47,711 bases of DNA. Origin: a virus. The position numbers were made by a program, and so were the translations under genes. The stretch is taken from IMG/VR virus record IMGVR_UViG_3300024999_000158, positions 1 to 47,711 of that record; one strand, written 5' to 3'. Position 1 is the first letter of the stretch; every line of letters starts with the position of its first letter. Under the pieces are notes generated by a model that had not been told where the DNA came from, ran no database searches, and saw only the letters and a list, made by a program, of their open reading frames with translations. Of this stretch, positions 17,638-25,481 are shown piece after piece.

Positions 17638-18986
17638 TGCGGCTATCTGATGCGGACATTCTAAAGCTGATCCCTGGCTTCATGAGGGATGACAATGCTG
17701 TCGTGGCTCTGGCCAAGGTCGTCAATGAACTGATTACTGAGCCTGGTGGTCGCGTTAAACGGCTGCGCTCATGGGATCGGATCGATGATCTCGACCACGC
17801 TGATCTCGACGAGCTGGCGTGGGAACTTAACGTTGACTGGTACAACTCAGCACTCGACCTGAAGCGTAAACGAGAGACGATAAAGATCTCCGATCAGGTA
17901 CACGCCAAGCGCGGAACAAAACGGGCCGTCGAACGGATAATTGCTGAATATTTTGGCCCAGGATATATTCAAGAGTGGTTTGAGTATATGGGTAGTCCAT
18001 ATCATTTTAGGGCCATTATGCGAATGGATGAACATGCAGATCTGATTGATATAGGCAAGCTCGAGGCTACCATCAATAGCGTAAAGAATGCACGTTCCAA
18101 GTTTGATGGGGTTATCCCTTTATATATTTGCACCTTAAATATCATAACCTTACTCAATAAATGGTTCTCTGAGGTACTTGATTCTTGTGGCTCGATACGA
18201 ACTCTGAAAATACCCTTTATAGCTACGCTGGGTCGCAGGCACATTAATCTCGCCACAGACAAGCTGAATAGTTATATGTCAAATGTCCTAAGCCGGGCGG
18301 GTCCGTTCCATTATCCTACACCAACTACGCTGGGACACAGATACATCGACCTAGTCACCGATGAATTGGCGTCGTATTTATCCAGCATCCTGGCGCGCGC
18401 GGCTCCATATACTTACCCCTTTGTAACAACCAACGGGCGGCGGTATGTCGAACAAATTACGGACCAGCATAATGCCTGGTTATCCAGCATCCTGGCGCGC
18501 GCGGGGCCGGATATGTATCCTTTGACGGTTACACAAGGGCGACGGTTTACAGACCTACTTAACGACGAACTGGCAGTTTATTGGTCTAGCGCTTTTAGGT
18601 TAGCAATGAACACAGTAGGAAGGCTTCTTGTCGATGATTCGTTAATCGATTCGATGCAAAGTTACCCTTCTACGGAGTTACTAAGGGCGTCCGAAGATGC
18701 CTTTGTCGCTTCGGTTACTGATGGGCTAAGCTACGCTGAGTGGTTCACTGACAAGTTGGAGGCGTATTCATCAAGCGTCATTCGATTGGCGAGCGCAAGT
18801 TTAGGGATGTCGTATGGAGAAGGGATCGTGGATTCGCTAAGTAAATATTTGTCAAGCGTCATTCGATTGGCAAGCGGAAGCAAAGGAATGTCGCATGGAG
18901 AGGGGGTTATGGATTCGCTTAGCAAATATTTGTCAACTAAATTAACACCAGTAAGTCCGACGACATACTGCAAAGGAGGGTACTAA
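17637..18986 (+). CDS. Tail protein I with repeated C-terminal extension
   Basis: gpI connects the baseplate wedge with the tail fibres. Residues 1-160 are the gpI domain: LDHADLDELAWELNVDWYNS and KRGTKRAVERIIAEYFGPGYI. The 449-residue product is about twice the usual length. The extension from about residue 190 is built of related units of GRRY/GHRY-(I/V)-D-L-SS-(I/V)LARA-P-YP type (four copies), then SSVIRLAS-GMS-GEG-DSLSKYLS units. Exact DNA repeats occur at 18374-18398 and 18479-18503 (core CAGCATCCTGGCGCGCGCGG). ATG 17637 follows GAGGTGATGGATTG. Confidence 0.85.
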   Translation: MRLSDADILKLIPGFMRDDNAVVALAKVVNELITEPGGRVKRLRSWDRIDDLDHADLDELAWELNVDWYNSALDLKRKRETIKISDQVHAKRGTKRAVERIIAEYFGPGYIQEWFEYMGSPYHFRAIMRMDEHADLIDIGKLEATINSVKNARSKFDGVIPLYICTLNIITLLNKWFSEVLDSCGSIRTLKIPFIATLGRRHINLATDKLNSYMSNVLSRAGPFHYPTPTTLGHRYIDLVTDELASYLSSILARAAPYTYPFVTTNGRRYVEQITDQHNAWLSSILARAGPDMYPLTVTQGRRFTDLLNDELAVYWSSAFRLAMNTVGRLLVDDSLIDSMQSYPSTELLRASEDAFVASVTDGLSYAEWFTDKLEAYSSSVIRLASASLGMSYGEGIVDSLSKYLSSVIRLASGSKGMSHGEGVMDSLSKYLSTKLTPVSPTTYCKGGY

Positions 18987-19280
18987 ATGTTCACACCCGA
19001 CGGTTTGGATTTCCTATACAACTCAATTACGAATGATTTGCTCAAAGCTCGTGTTCTGGTCAGTGGACAATACGTGGATGTCGGTATACAAAAAACAGTT
19101 TTGAAGACCGATTCTATCCAGATTTATGTTTATGTTCCTGAGACCGTTGTTGGCACAATTACAAAGTACCAACTCATGCTGGTGACGGGGAAAGTCATGC
19201 TGGAACGCACCGAAAATCTTGTCAAAGATGGGACCCGGGGCTTGCTTAACGTTTTCGAAATTAGATTACAGGAGGTGTAA
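18987..19280 (+). CDS. Small baseplate/tail-fibre region protein
   Basis: A 97-residue protein with a largely beta pattern (KARVLVSGQYVDVGIQK, SIQIYVYVPETVVG, YQLMLVTGKVMLER). It is the first of three genes between gpI and the retroelement target. I do not recognise a family. Position suggests a fibre-attachment or fibre-tip accessory. Confidence 0.6.
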   Translation: MFTPDGLDFLYNSITNDLLKARVLVSGQYVDVGIQKTVLKTDSIQIYVYVPETVVGTITKYQLMLVTGKVMLERTENLVKDGTRGLLNVFEIRLQEV

Positions 19281-19284
19281 ATGA

Positions 19285-20118
19285 GTGGGTGATTATACTA
19301 AAGTAACCTGGTACGATGAAGTAAAGGACCAGGATGGAAACATTATACAGGAGGGCACCCCATTAAGTGCTCAAAATATGAACAATCTCGAAAGTGGAGC
19401 AGATACCGGTGCCAACACCGTTGGCCTCATTGCTATTGAGGCCCTGCAGCATATCAACGCTATCGAAAAAGATCTTGATAAATGGAAAAAACAACGTCTT
19501 CAGCAGGGCACAGCCTACATTTACAATAAGTGCGTTATGGAGGGCTGCGTTGTCTCCAAGATGACCAATAGCCGCTATTTGCAAGTGTCCCGGACGGGAA
19601 CATTTACGGCCGGTGATGTTTCCAAGTGCCACGTCGATGGCCGGCAAGTAGGGGTAATTGATGAGCAATTAGTGGCCATGGTTCCCTTGGGTTCAGGAGC
19701 GACCAACAAAGACTATTATGTTTATGTCGATTGGGATGTTGCTGCCAGCCGGTACCGGCTCTACCTGGCGCCTGACGCACTACCTACCGGAAAGCTTGGA
19801 CTATACAAGGCTACTGTGCCATGGTCCGACCAGGGCATGGATCTGACGGCAGTAACCCTTGCCGATATTCGTCGCATTGAGTCCAATAACGCCTTTCGGA
19901 CGACCGAACCGTTTGTTCTCATCAGTAACCCTGGCTATACGCTGTTTGATGCTCCAGAATACGATGTCCAATTGTCCATTGAGGAAGCCTCAGACTTCTC
20001 CAGGGTTGGGGATCTTGTGGTTTACGAAAAAGCTGCCAATGGATTCAAAGTTAAGTTTACTGGAAACGCGGACAACGTGAAGGTCCGTTGGACTATCATT
20101 AATCCCGATATTAGCTAA
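19285..20118 (+). CDS. Tail fibre protein
   Basis: A 277-residue protein starting at GTG 19285, seven bases after AGGAGGTG. Its beginning (TKVTWYDEVKDQDGN and TPLSAQNMNNLESGADT) is the typical phage-proximal start of short fibres in Bacillota phages, followed by a helical rod region (HINAIEKDLDKWKKQRL) and a beta-rich receptor-side part. It probably adapts the diversified lectin protein downstream to the baseplate. Confidence 0.72.
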   Translation: MGDYTKVTWYDEVKDQDGNIIQEGTPLSAQNMNNLESGADTGANTVGLIAIEALQHINAIEKDLDKWKKQRLQQGTAYIYNKCVMEGCVVSKMTNSRYLQVSRTGTFTAGDVSKCHVDGRQVGVIDEQLVAMVPLGSGATNKDYYVYVDWDVAASRYRLYLAPDALPTGKLGLYKATVPWSDQGMDLTAVTLADIRRIESNNAFRTTEPFVLISNPGYTLFDAPEYDVQLSIEEASDFSRVGDLVVYEKAANGFKVKFTGNADNVKVRWTIINPDIS

Positions 20119-20138
20119 AGAAAGGTTGGTGAAAAAAC

Positions 20139-20510
20139 TTGAGGATACAAGAGATTAACGAAGGTACTAAGGCGGGGTATTCCCTAACCGGTGCGTTACT
20201 GACTATCACAGTGGGTACCCAATCGCTAGAGGTTGACCTGGTTACTGCACAGCAGGACACTGAGCAAGTGGTGGATGTCTCCCTGGATGGAGAGCGGAAG
20301 ATTCGGATTGGTGTTGAAAAATGGTATGTCGCAAATGTTATTATCCCGCCCCAGAAAACGCACCTGGTAGAATCTGACGAAGTCGATGAAAATGAAAATC
20401 CCCAATTCATGCAAGAGATCTTGCCACTAAACGTGGATGAGGTCTCTTTGGTCTTGTGGGCCTTACCCGCATTCACTGTTGATAATGATAACGAAGGAGG
20501 GCTAATTTAA
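20139..20510 (+). CDS. Tail-fibre accessory protein upstream of the DGR target
   Basis: A 123-residue protein from TTG 20139 after AAAGGTTGGTGAAAAAAC. It is beta-rich in the first half (LLTITVGTQSLEVDLVTAQQ, VVDVSLDGERKIRIGVEKWY) and acidic later. It overlaps the target gene by TAATG. The stop-start overlap suggests a stoichiometric partner of the variable protein, perhaps a connector. No family recognised. Confidence 0.6.
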   Translation: MRIQEINEGTKAGYSLTGALLTITVGTQSLEVDLVTAQQDTEQVVDVSLDGERKIRIGVEKWYVANVIIPPQKTHLVESDEVDENENPQFMQEILPLNVDEVSLVLWALPAFTVDNDNEGGLI

Positions 20511-21592
20511 TGGCATTTATTTTTAGTATTAAAGATAGTTTCAGAGCGGCAGTTGAGGCGGCTACTGGCGGTAAAAACACGGTTATGTATGATGACCAAG
20601 GGAATCCTAGCATCATGGTCGTTATCCCGAAATTCAATATTGCAGACGTAATCACGGGAGGCGCAGCCACACCACACCCGGCGTTTATTGTGAACGGAGT
20701 CGCCAAAGACGCGATCTATGTATCCAAGTATCAGAATGTGGTTTCCGGAAGCCGCGCGTACAGCTTGCCGATGCAGGATCCAGCCAACTCATTAAATTTC
20801 GATAGTGCAAAAACGTATTGCCAGAACAAAGGTCAAGGCTGGCACTTAATGACCAACGCTGAGTGGGCGGCGATCGCCCTTTGGTGCAAAAAGAACAATT
20901 TTATGCCGCGCGGAAACAATAACTACGGGGCAGACATTTCCGCCGCGCATGAGGTTGGGAAAAAGACTTACATGTCAGATGCTACTCATATTGGGCGTGT
21001 GGCATCAGGTTCAGGACCAGCATCTTGGGCCCATGACAACACAAACGAGGGAATTTTCGACATGAACGGCAACGTATGGGAATGGTGTGGCGGCATGCGC
21101 CTAAAAGACGGCGAGATTCAAATCATTAAAGACAATGATGCCGCCATCTACAACGCCGATCAAACTGCTACGAGCGCTTTATGGCAGGCCATACTAGCAA
21201 CCGATGGATCATTAGTCACACCCGGTACAGCAGGAACTCTAAAGCATGACTATACCGCTGCACCAGCCGCAGGATCTGCAAATATCGAACTTGCCACTAC
21301 AATTGCGAATGCCCAAGCAGACGATACTCCGTATGGGAGCAAATCTTTTGAAACATTAACAGCTCATGCCGGCATTACTGTTCCTGATTTAATTAAAGCC
21401 TTGGGGTTGTTTCCTATAGATACAAGTCATGGTGCTGACATTTTTCAATTTAGAAACAACGGAGAACGGCTCCCGTATCGTGGCGGCGGCTGGGACAACG
21501 GTGGCAGTGCTGGCGTCTTCGCGTTGAATCTGCACAACCCGCGGTCGAGCGTGGGCACGAGCATCGGGTTCCGCTCCGCTTTCGTCCTGTAA
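20510..21592 (+). CDS. DGR target: variable C-type-lectin/FGE-fold tail protein
   Basis: A 360-residue protein whose residues about 65-360 have the formylglycine-generating-enzyme/C-type-lectin fold: CQNKGQGWHLMTNAEWAAIAL, GIFDMNGNVWEWCGG and the final GFRSAFVL. The last 112 coding bases (21469-21580) are the variable repeat matching the template at 22061-22172. Diversified positions fall in RGGGWDNGGSAGVFALNLHN and SSVGTS, the exposed ligand face of such folds. Residues 1-65 are probably the attachment part. It is the likely receptor-binding tip of the tail and the only visible substrate of the retroelement. Confidence 0.93.
   Translation: MAFIFSIKDSFRAAVEAATGGKNTVMYDDQGNPSIMVVIPKFNIADVITGGAATPHPAFIVNGVAKDAIYVSKYQNVVSGSRAYSLPMQDPANSLNFDSAKTYCQNKGQGWHLMTNAEWAAIALWCKKNNFMPRGNNNYGADISAAHEVGKKTYMSDATHIGRVASGSGPASWAHDNTNEGIFDMNGNVWEWCGGMRLKDGEIQIIKDNDAAIYNADQTATSALWQAILATDGSLVTPGTAGTLKHDYTAAPAAGSANIELATTIANAQADDTPYGSKSFETLTAHAGITVPDLIKALGLFPIDTSHGADIFQFRNNGERLPYRGGGWDNGGSAGVFALNLHNPRSSVGTSIGFRSAFVL
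21469..21580 (+). repeat. Variable repeat (VR) of the diversity-generating retroelement
   Basis: 112 bases aligned without gaps to the template at 22061-22172. I count 12 differences, 7 of them at template adenines (A to G five times, A to T once, A to C once). The other five pair a template C, C, T, T or G with a different base here. The last 16 bases (CGGGTTCCGCTCCGCT) are identical in both and are the probable initiation-of-homing region. The repeat ends four codons before the stop. Confidence 0.92.
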
Positions 21593-21621
21593 TTCTGTAA
21601 TCCGATACCCTGTAATCTGCT

Positions 21622-21641
21622 AGGCGCTCGATAGAGCGCCT
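21622..21641 (+). promoter_or_regulatory. GRNA-tetraloop hairpin downstream of the VR
   Basis: AGGCGCTC and GAGCGCCT form a perfect 8-bp stem around the loop GATA, 41 bases after the end of the VR. In the Bordetella phage retroelement a hairpin or cruciform with a GRNA loop just after the VR is required for homing; GATA fits GRNA. The short T-run after it (TTTT) means it could also act as a terminator of the target gene. Confidence 0.7.
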
Positions 21642-21683
21642 TTTCCGACATCAAAGTAATGCAGCAAAGGAGATCTCAACATC

Positions 21684-22025
21684 TTGGAAGAGCTTAAAAT
21701 CCAACAAAAGACGTACGACATGATCCTATACGGTAACGTTTGTCTCAGACAATTTCCAAAGAGCGAAAAATACGCGCTCGCTTCGGATATCAAAGAATCC
21801 ATGTACGCCTTACTTCGCCTCATCATCACGGCCAACAAGCGCTACTACAAAAAGACTACCCTCCAGGACATCGACGTTGAACTTGATACCCTGCGCACGT
21901 TGATCCGCTTATCCGCAGACAAAGAGTTCATGTTTTTACCGCTCCGCAAGTATGAAAACTGGAGTCGAATGCTTGCCGAAATTGGCAAGATGCTCGGCGG
22001 CTGGATGAAAGCCATTAAACAATAA
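21684..22025 (+). CDS. avd: DGR accessory variability determinant (Avd-like)
   Basis: A 113-residue all-helical basic protein between VR and template, the standard place of Avd. Avd is a pentameric four-helix-bundle protein that binds the reverse transcriptase and template RNA. Segments MILYGNVCLRQFPKSEKYALA and a C-terminal MLAEIGKMLGGWMKAIK are typical. It starts at TTG 21684 behind AAAGGAGATCTCAACATC. Confidence 0.9.
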   Translation: MEELKIQQKTYDMILYGNVCLRQFPKSEKYALASDIKESMYALLRLIITANKRYYKKTTLQDIDVELDTLRTLIRLSADKEFMFLPLRKYENWSRMLAEIGKMLGGWMKAIKQ

Positions 22026-22060
22026 AGCAATTATCGCACTATGGGGAATGGGCCATATAA

Positions 22061-22172
22061 GCTCCCGAATCGTGGCGGCAACTGGAACAACGGTGCCAGT
22101 GCTGGCGTCTTCGCGTTGACTCTGATCTACCCGCGGTCGAGCGTGAACACGGGCATCGGGTTCCGCTCCGCT
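22061..22172 (+). repeat. Template repeat (TR) of the diversity-generating retroelement
   Basis: A non-coding copy of the VR between avd and the reverse transcriptase. Reading it in the VR frame gives RGGNWNNGASAGVFALTLIY then SSVNTGIGFRSA. It keeps adenine-rich AAY codons at five places where the VR is changed or conserved. At other places it carries ACT, ATC, TAC, GCC or GGC where related templates usually have AAY, and the VR has AAT, CAC, AAC, GGC or AGC. The template itself therefore seems to have been altered at former adenines. Confidence 0.9.
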
Positions 22173-22277
22173 CTACCCTCAACATTAGCCAGAAGTTAGC
22201 ATCTTAAGGGGTACTATCCAGTGCGCTGAGGACAAAGGGGTCCATTTCCCTTCCGAAAGGAAAAATATTTAATTGCC

Positions 22278-23432
22278 ATGAAGGTCGCGAGTAGGGAACG
22301 AAAGAGGCCACGCATGGCGTTAGTAGCATGGAAGGACCTGAATACATTGCATAAAATTCGCGGCTTATACGAAAAAATATTTGATTTCGAGAACCTACAC
22401 CAGGCATATCTTGAGGCCCGCAAGGGCAAGAGATACCGCATCGAAGTTATGAAGTTTACGAATCACCTGGAAGAGAACCTGATTCAAATCCAAAACGAGC
22501 TCATATGGAAAACTTACGAAGTCGGCAGGTACCGGGAATTCTTCGTTAATGAACCTAAAAAGCGCCTCATTATGGCGCTCCCGTTCAAGGACCGTGTCGT
22601 CCAGTGGGCTATTTACCGAGTGCTAAACCCATACTTGGAGAAAGGCTTCATCCAAGACTCTTACGCCTGCAGGGTCGGCAAGGGGACGCATAAGGCTGTG
22701 GACAGGCTGCAATACTGGTTGTGCTACATGAATCGTAGGCATAAGCGTTTCTATGCCCTCAAGATGGATGTCTCAAAGTATTTTTATCGTGTTGACCACG
22801 ACGTACTCATGGGAATTCTACGTCGGCGCATCGGGGACGAATGCCTTCTTTGGCTACTGGATACCATAGTTCGCTGCGAGCATACGAAGTTCGGCATCCC
22901 GCTCGGTGATCACGAATTCGATGCGGACAGAATCGGCGGGGTAGGGATGCCAATCGGCAACCTCACTAGCCAGATGTTCGCTAATCTCTATCTGAATGAA
23001 CTGGATCAGCACGCAAAGCAAACCCTACACGTCAAGCGGTACCTACGCTATATGGACGATGTCGTTGTGCTTCATGAGGACAAAAAGTATCTCTGGGAGC
23101 TCAAGGAACAGCTCGACGAGTTCATTACTGACCGGTTACACCTTAAGTTAAATAACAAAACCATGGTCAGGACTGTTAACCAGGGCGTGGAGTTTGTCGG
23201 GTACCGCGTTTGGCCAACGCATCGCAAGATCAGGAAAAAGACGGCCAAGAAGATGAATAGAAGAATGCGCTATCTCAGCAAGGCCTACAAGCGCGGGGAA
23301 GTGAGCATCAATGTAATAAAAACGAGTCTTCAGAGCTACACGGGTATGTTGCAGCATGCCAATTGTCACAACCTTAGAATGAAGATGCTCAAGCAGTTAG
23401 TGTTGATCAAATCAAAGGATCCCCGCGCCTAA
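22278..23432 (+). CDS. DGR reverse transcriptase
   Basis: A 384-residue retron/group-II-type reverse transcriptase. Motifs run in order: KKRLIMALPFKDRVVQWAIY, FYALKMDVSKYFYRV (first catalytic Asp), GMPIGNLTSQMFANLYLN, and LRYMDDVVVLHEDK with the catalytic YMDD. It copies the template RNA with errors at adenines and the cDNA replaces the VR. ATG 22278 has a weak binding site; ATG 22314 (MALVAWKDL) behind AGAGG is a credible alternative. A GC hairpin overlaps the stop. Confidence 0.95.
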   Translation: MKVASRERKRPRMALVAWKDLNTLHKIRGLYEKIFDFENLHQAYLEARKGKRYRIEVMKFTNHLEENLIQIQNELIWKTYEVGRYREFFVNEPKKRLIMALPFKDRVVQWAIYRVLNPYLEKGFIQDSYACRVGKGTHKAVDRLQYWLCYMNRRHKRFYALKMDVSKYFYRVDHDVLMGILRRRIGDECLLWLLDTIVRCEHTKFGIPLGDHEFDADRIGGVGMPIGNLTSQMFANLYLNELDQHAKQTLHVKRYLRYMDDVVVLHEDKKYLWELKEQLDEFITDRLHLKLNNKTMVRTVNQGVEFVGYRVWPTHRKIRKKTAKKMNRRMRYLSKAYKRGEVSINVIKTSLQSYTGMLQHANCHNLRMKMLKQLVLIKSKDPRA

Positions 23433-23445
23433 CGGGGTTATTTTT
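23421..23445 (+). terminator. Terminator after the reverse transcriptase
   Basis: CCCCG and CGGGG pair around a 7-base loop spanning the stop codon, followed by TTATTTTT. The stem is short, so read-through into the lysis genes is likely. Confidence 0.6.
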
Positions 23446-23468
23446 ATGCCCAGAAAGGAGTGAGCTCT

Positions 23469-23702
23469 GTGGGGGACCAAGACACAGCAGTAGCAGTTCT
23501 TCAGGAAAAAGTTAAATTCTTAGAGGGCCAACTCAGCGCGGTCCAATGTGATGTGAGGGACAAGTTTGACAGGCTCGAAGTTAAGCTTGATTTAGCATTA
23601 AAGGCAATTCAGTCAGGACGGCCAACGTGGGCAGTAGCTTTGCTGATAGCTGGCTTGATGACAGTTTGTACGGGCTTGATCGTTTATTTAGCTACACATT
23701 AA
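23469..23702 (+). CDS. XhlA-like lysis-associated membrane protein
   Basis: 77 residues from GTG 23469, eight bases after AAAGGAG (the GTG at 23460 lies at the edge of that site). Residues 1-50 form a coiled coil (VAVLQEKVKFLEGQLSAVQ, FDRLEVKLDLALKAIQ) and residues about 55-75 one transmembrane helix (WAVALLIAGLMTVCTGLIVY). This is the layout of haemolysin XhlA-type proteins in Bacillota phages, which work with the holin and amidase found next. Confidence 0.8.
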   Translation: MGDQDTAVAVLQEKVKFLEGQLSAVQCDVRDKFDRLEVKLDLALKAIQSGRPTWAVALLIAGLMTVCTGLIVYLATH

Positions 23703-23714
23703 GGAGGATTATTT

Positions 23715-24437
23715 ATGCAAGTAAGGGTTCAAACAATACGGTACATCGACCTGCACCATACCGCCGGTCATGAGACCAATACCCAAAGAATCAGAGAAAT
23801 ACACATGAGTCCACCGAACAACTGGGGTGACATCGGGTATAACTCAGTAATCGAACCAAGCGGGGTCGTTGGAGCTGGAAGAGATGTTAAGTGGGCAGGG
23901 GCTCACGATCCGGGCACAATCCTTGGTGAAACTTACAACATGAATCAGGTGGCCTACGCAATCTCACACATCGGTAACTTCATGGTGGATGAAATGTCTG
24001 AGATCCAATTCCAAGCATCCGTCGCGGAGTGTGCTAGAGTTTGCAAGCTTTATGATATCCCGCCAACAAAGGAACGAGTGCGAAGACATAAGGACCAATA
24101 CGCTACAAACTGCCCGGGTGATAAGTTTCCTTATGACAGGTATGTGGCGGAGCTTAAAAAGCGATTAGAAGGAGGGAACAACGTGTTAGAACATGCAGTT
24201 GTTTATTTTACTGATACAGATTTCTCTAGCGCAAGGATAGTCTCGAGGAAGCTAGGTGGATGCGCTATGTATTGCAGGGATGGGGTTAATGCCAACATTC
24301 ACAAGGACGTTGAAAATTGCGAGCATCCCGTAATCGTTGGTGGCGCAGAGCTGGATATTCCGGGGGTTACAAATTGCTGTGGGTTACATGCAGAGGATAC
24401 AGCCATTAAAGCAGCTCAGTACGCTAAGACACTGTAG
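23715..24437 (+). CDS. Endolysin: N-acetylmuramoyl-L-alanine amidase
   Basis: It cleaves the amide bond between muramic acid and the stem peptide. Residues 1-150 are an Amidase_2/PGRP domain: IDLHHTAGHE with a predicted zinc histidine, WGDIGYNSVIEPSG, and RRHKDQYATNCPGDKFP with the last ligands. A separate domain from about residue 158 (HAVVYFTDTDFSSARIVSRKL, HPVIVGGAELDI, several Cys) resembles a cell-wall-binding module. No signal peptide is visible, so export depends on the holin. Confidence 0.92.
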   Translation: MQVRVQTIRYIDLHHTAGHETNTQRIREIHMSPPNNWGDIGYNSVIEPSGVVGAGRDVKWAGAHDPGTILGETYNMNQVAYAISHIGNFMVDEMSEIQFQASVAECARVCKLYDIPPTKERVRRHKDQYATNCPGDKFPYDRYVAELKKRLEGGNNVLEHAVVYFTDTDFSSARIVSRKLGGCAMYCRDGVNANIHKDVENCEHPVIVGGAELDIPGVTNCCGLHAEDTAIKAAQYAKTL

Positions 24438-24438
24438 T

Positions 24439-24464
24439 CAAATTCGCAAGCGCTTGCCAATTTG
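24439..24464. repeat. 26-bp near-palindrome, copy 1
   Basis: CAAATT and AATTTG flank the core GCAAGCGCTTGC with one base between on each side. It lies just after the endolysin stop and before the holin. Copy 2 (43516-43541) differs at one base and copy 3 (39842-39867) at three. A protein-binding site is likely; no T-run follows, so it is a poor terminator. Confidence 0.85.
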
Positions 24465-24490
24465 AAAAGTTAAGGAAGGGATGATTGCGT

Positions 24491-24688
24491 ATGAAAAAAT
24501 GGTACGAATCAAGGGCTGTATGGGGCGGACTAATAGCAGTCGGCGCGGCAGCTGTCGGAGCCTTTGGGATAGTCGTGGATACAGAAACGCAGGGCCAAAT
24601 AGCAGATCTCATTGTTGTCGGCGTTGGTTCTGTCGGTGGATTGCTGGCAATCTACGGTCGGGTTAAGGCTGCGAAGCCAATAAAGTAA
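24491..24688 (+). CDS. Holin
   Basis: 65 residues with two hydrophobic helices (VWGGLIAVGAAAVGAFGIVV and LIVVGVGSVGGLLAIYG) and a basic tail (RVKAAKPIK). The beginning KKWYESRAVWGG is a common start of small holins in Bacillota phages. ATG 24491 follows AAGGAAGGG at correct spacing. It forms membrane holes that release the endolysin encoded just upstream. Confidence 0.85.
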   Translation: MKKWYESRAVWGGLIAVGAAAVGAFGIVVDTETQGQIADLIVVGVGSVGGLLAIYGRVKAAKPIK

Positions 24689-24700
24689 ATAGGCATATCG

Positions 24701-24732
24701 AAAGCCCTCTCCATAACGGAGGGGGCTTTTTT
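24701..24732 (+). terminator. Strong terminator closing the late operon
   Basis: AAAGCCCTCTCC pairs with GGAGGGGGCTTT (one G-T pair) around ATAAC, followed by TTTTTT. It separates rightward late transcription from the leftward gene at 24751. Confidence 0.9.
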
Positions 24733-24750
24733 GACGTTTCTACAGGGGGA

Positions 24751-25389
24751 CTATTTTACTTTAATTTTCGCTCGTGTTAATTTTAGATACTGTCCGTCTT
24801 TAACCGTAATATATTTCTCCCCTTGGAAATTGTCGTTTGATACTATGTTTCCCATATCATGAGAGCTATTACTACTCACTTCTGCATATCCCATACTGTC
24901 GGCGGTAGCCTTATATTCCCCGGCGGGAAGATCTATGCTCACCTTATACATTCCTTCTGGCAAAAATCCATCCGCTGAGAGCTTAACCTTGGGGGCATCG
25001 TTAAAGGCATAGGCCGTGCAATTTCTTAGTGTTAGATATTGTCCATCTACTACTGTGATAATTGAGCGATTGCTAAAGTTGTCGTTAGAGATAATACTTT
25101 CAAGTTGTCCGGTAGAATCTTTTGTTGCTTGATAGTACGCCATGCTATTAGCCATCAAAACATACTCTCCAGCAGGCATATCTTGCCCAATTTTATACAT
25201 ACCAGCTTTATAGGTTTTTACCGTTGGTTTAGCCGGTTCCTGTGGCTTATCAGGAGTGGCTTCAGATTGAGGGTTAGACGTTGTACCGACTGGGGCCGAA
25301 GTGGGAGATACCTTGTCATCGCCACCACTTGAGGCAATAGAAACTATAACAACTAATAATACGATACCGATAAGGATTTTCTTAAACAT
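24751..25389 (-). CDS. Membrane-anchored protein with two tandem repeats
   Basis: 212 residues: an N-terminal membrane helix (KKILIGIVLLVVIVSIA), a Pro/Ser/Thr-rich linker (about residues 20-58), then two copies of a roughly 70-residue domain. Each copy has G-MYK-(I/V)--D-PAGEY, SM-Y, a SNDNF motif and DGQYL-L. The domain would sit outside the membrane. It has its own upstream region and lies at the lysogenic end of the prophage map, a usual place for genes expressed from the prophage, such as exclusion or surface-modifying proteins. I do not assign a function. Confidence 0.8.
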   Translation of the reverse strand: MFKKILIGIVLLVVIVSIASSGGDDKVSPTSAPVGTTSNPQSEATPDKPQEPAKPTVKTYKAGMYKIGQDMPAGEYVLMANSMAYYQATKDSTGQLESIISNDNFSNRSIITVVDGQYLTLRNCTAYAFNDAPKVKLSADGFLPEGMYKVSIDLPAGEYKATADSMGYAEVSSNSSHDMGNIVSNDNFQGEKYITVKDGQYLKLTRAKIKVK

Positions 25390-25481
25390 TAACCTAACAA
25401 CTCCTTCTTAATTTAATTCAGGGATTAGTTCCGCGCAGATGAGGATTTTCCTGCCATGCGACAGGATTAATGGTTTTGCGA

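Noticed and set aside
24439-24464. Palindrome as an intrinsic terminator
   Set aside because: No T-run follows any of the three copies, and one lies within a gene.
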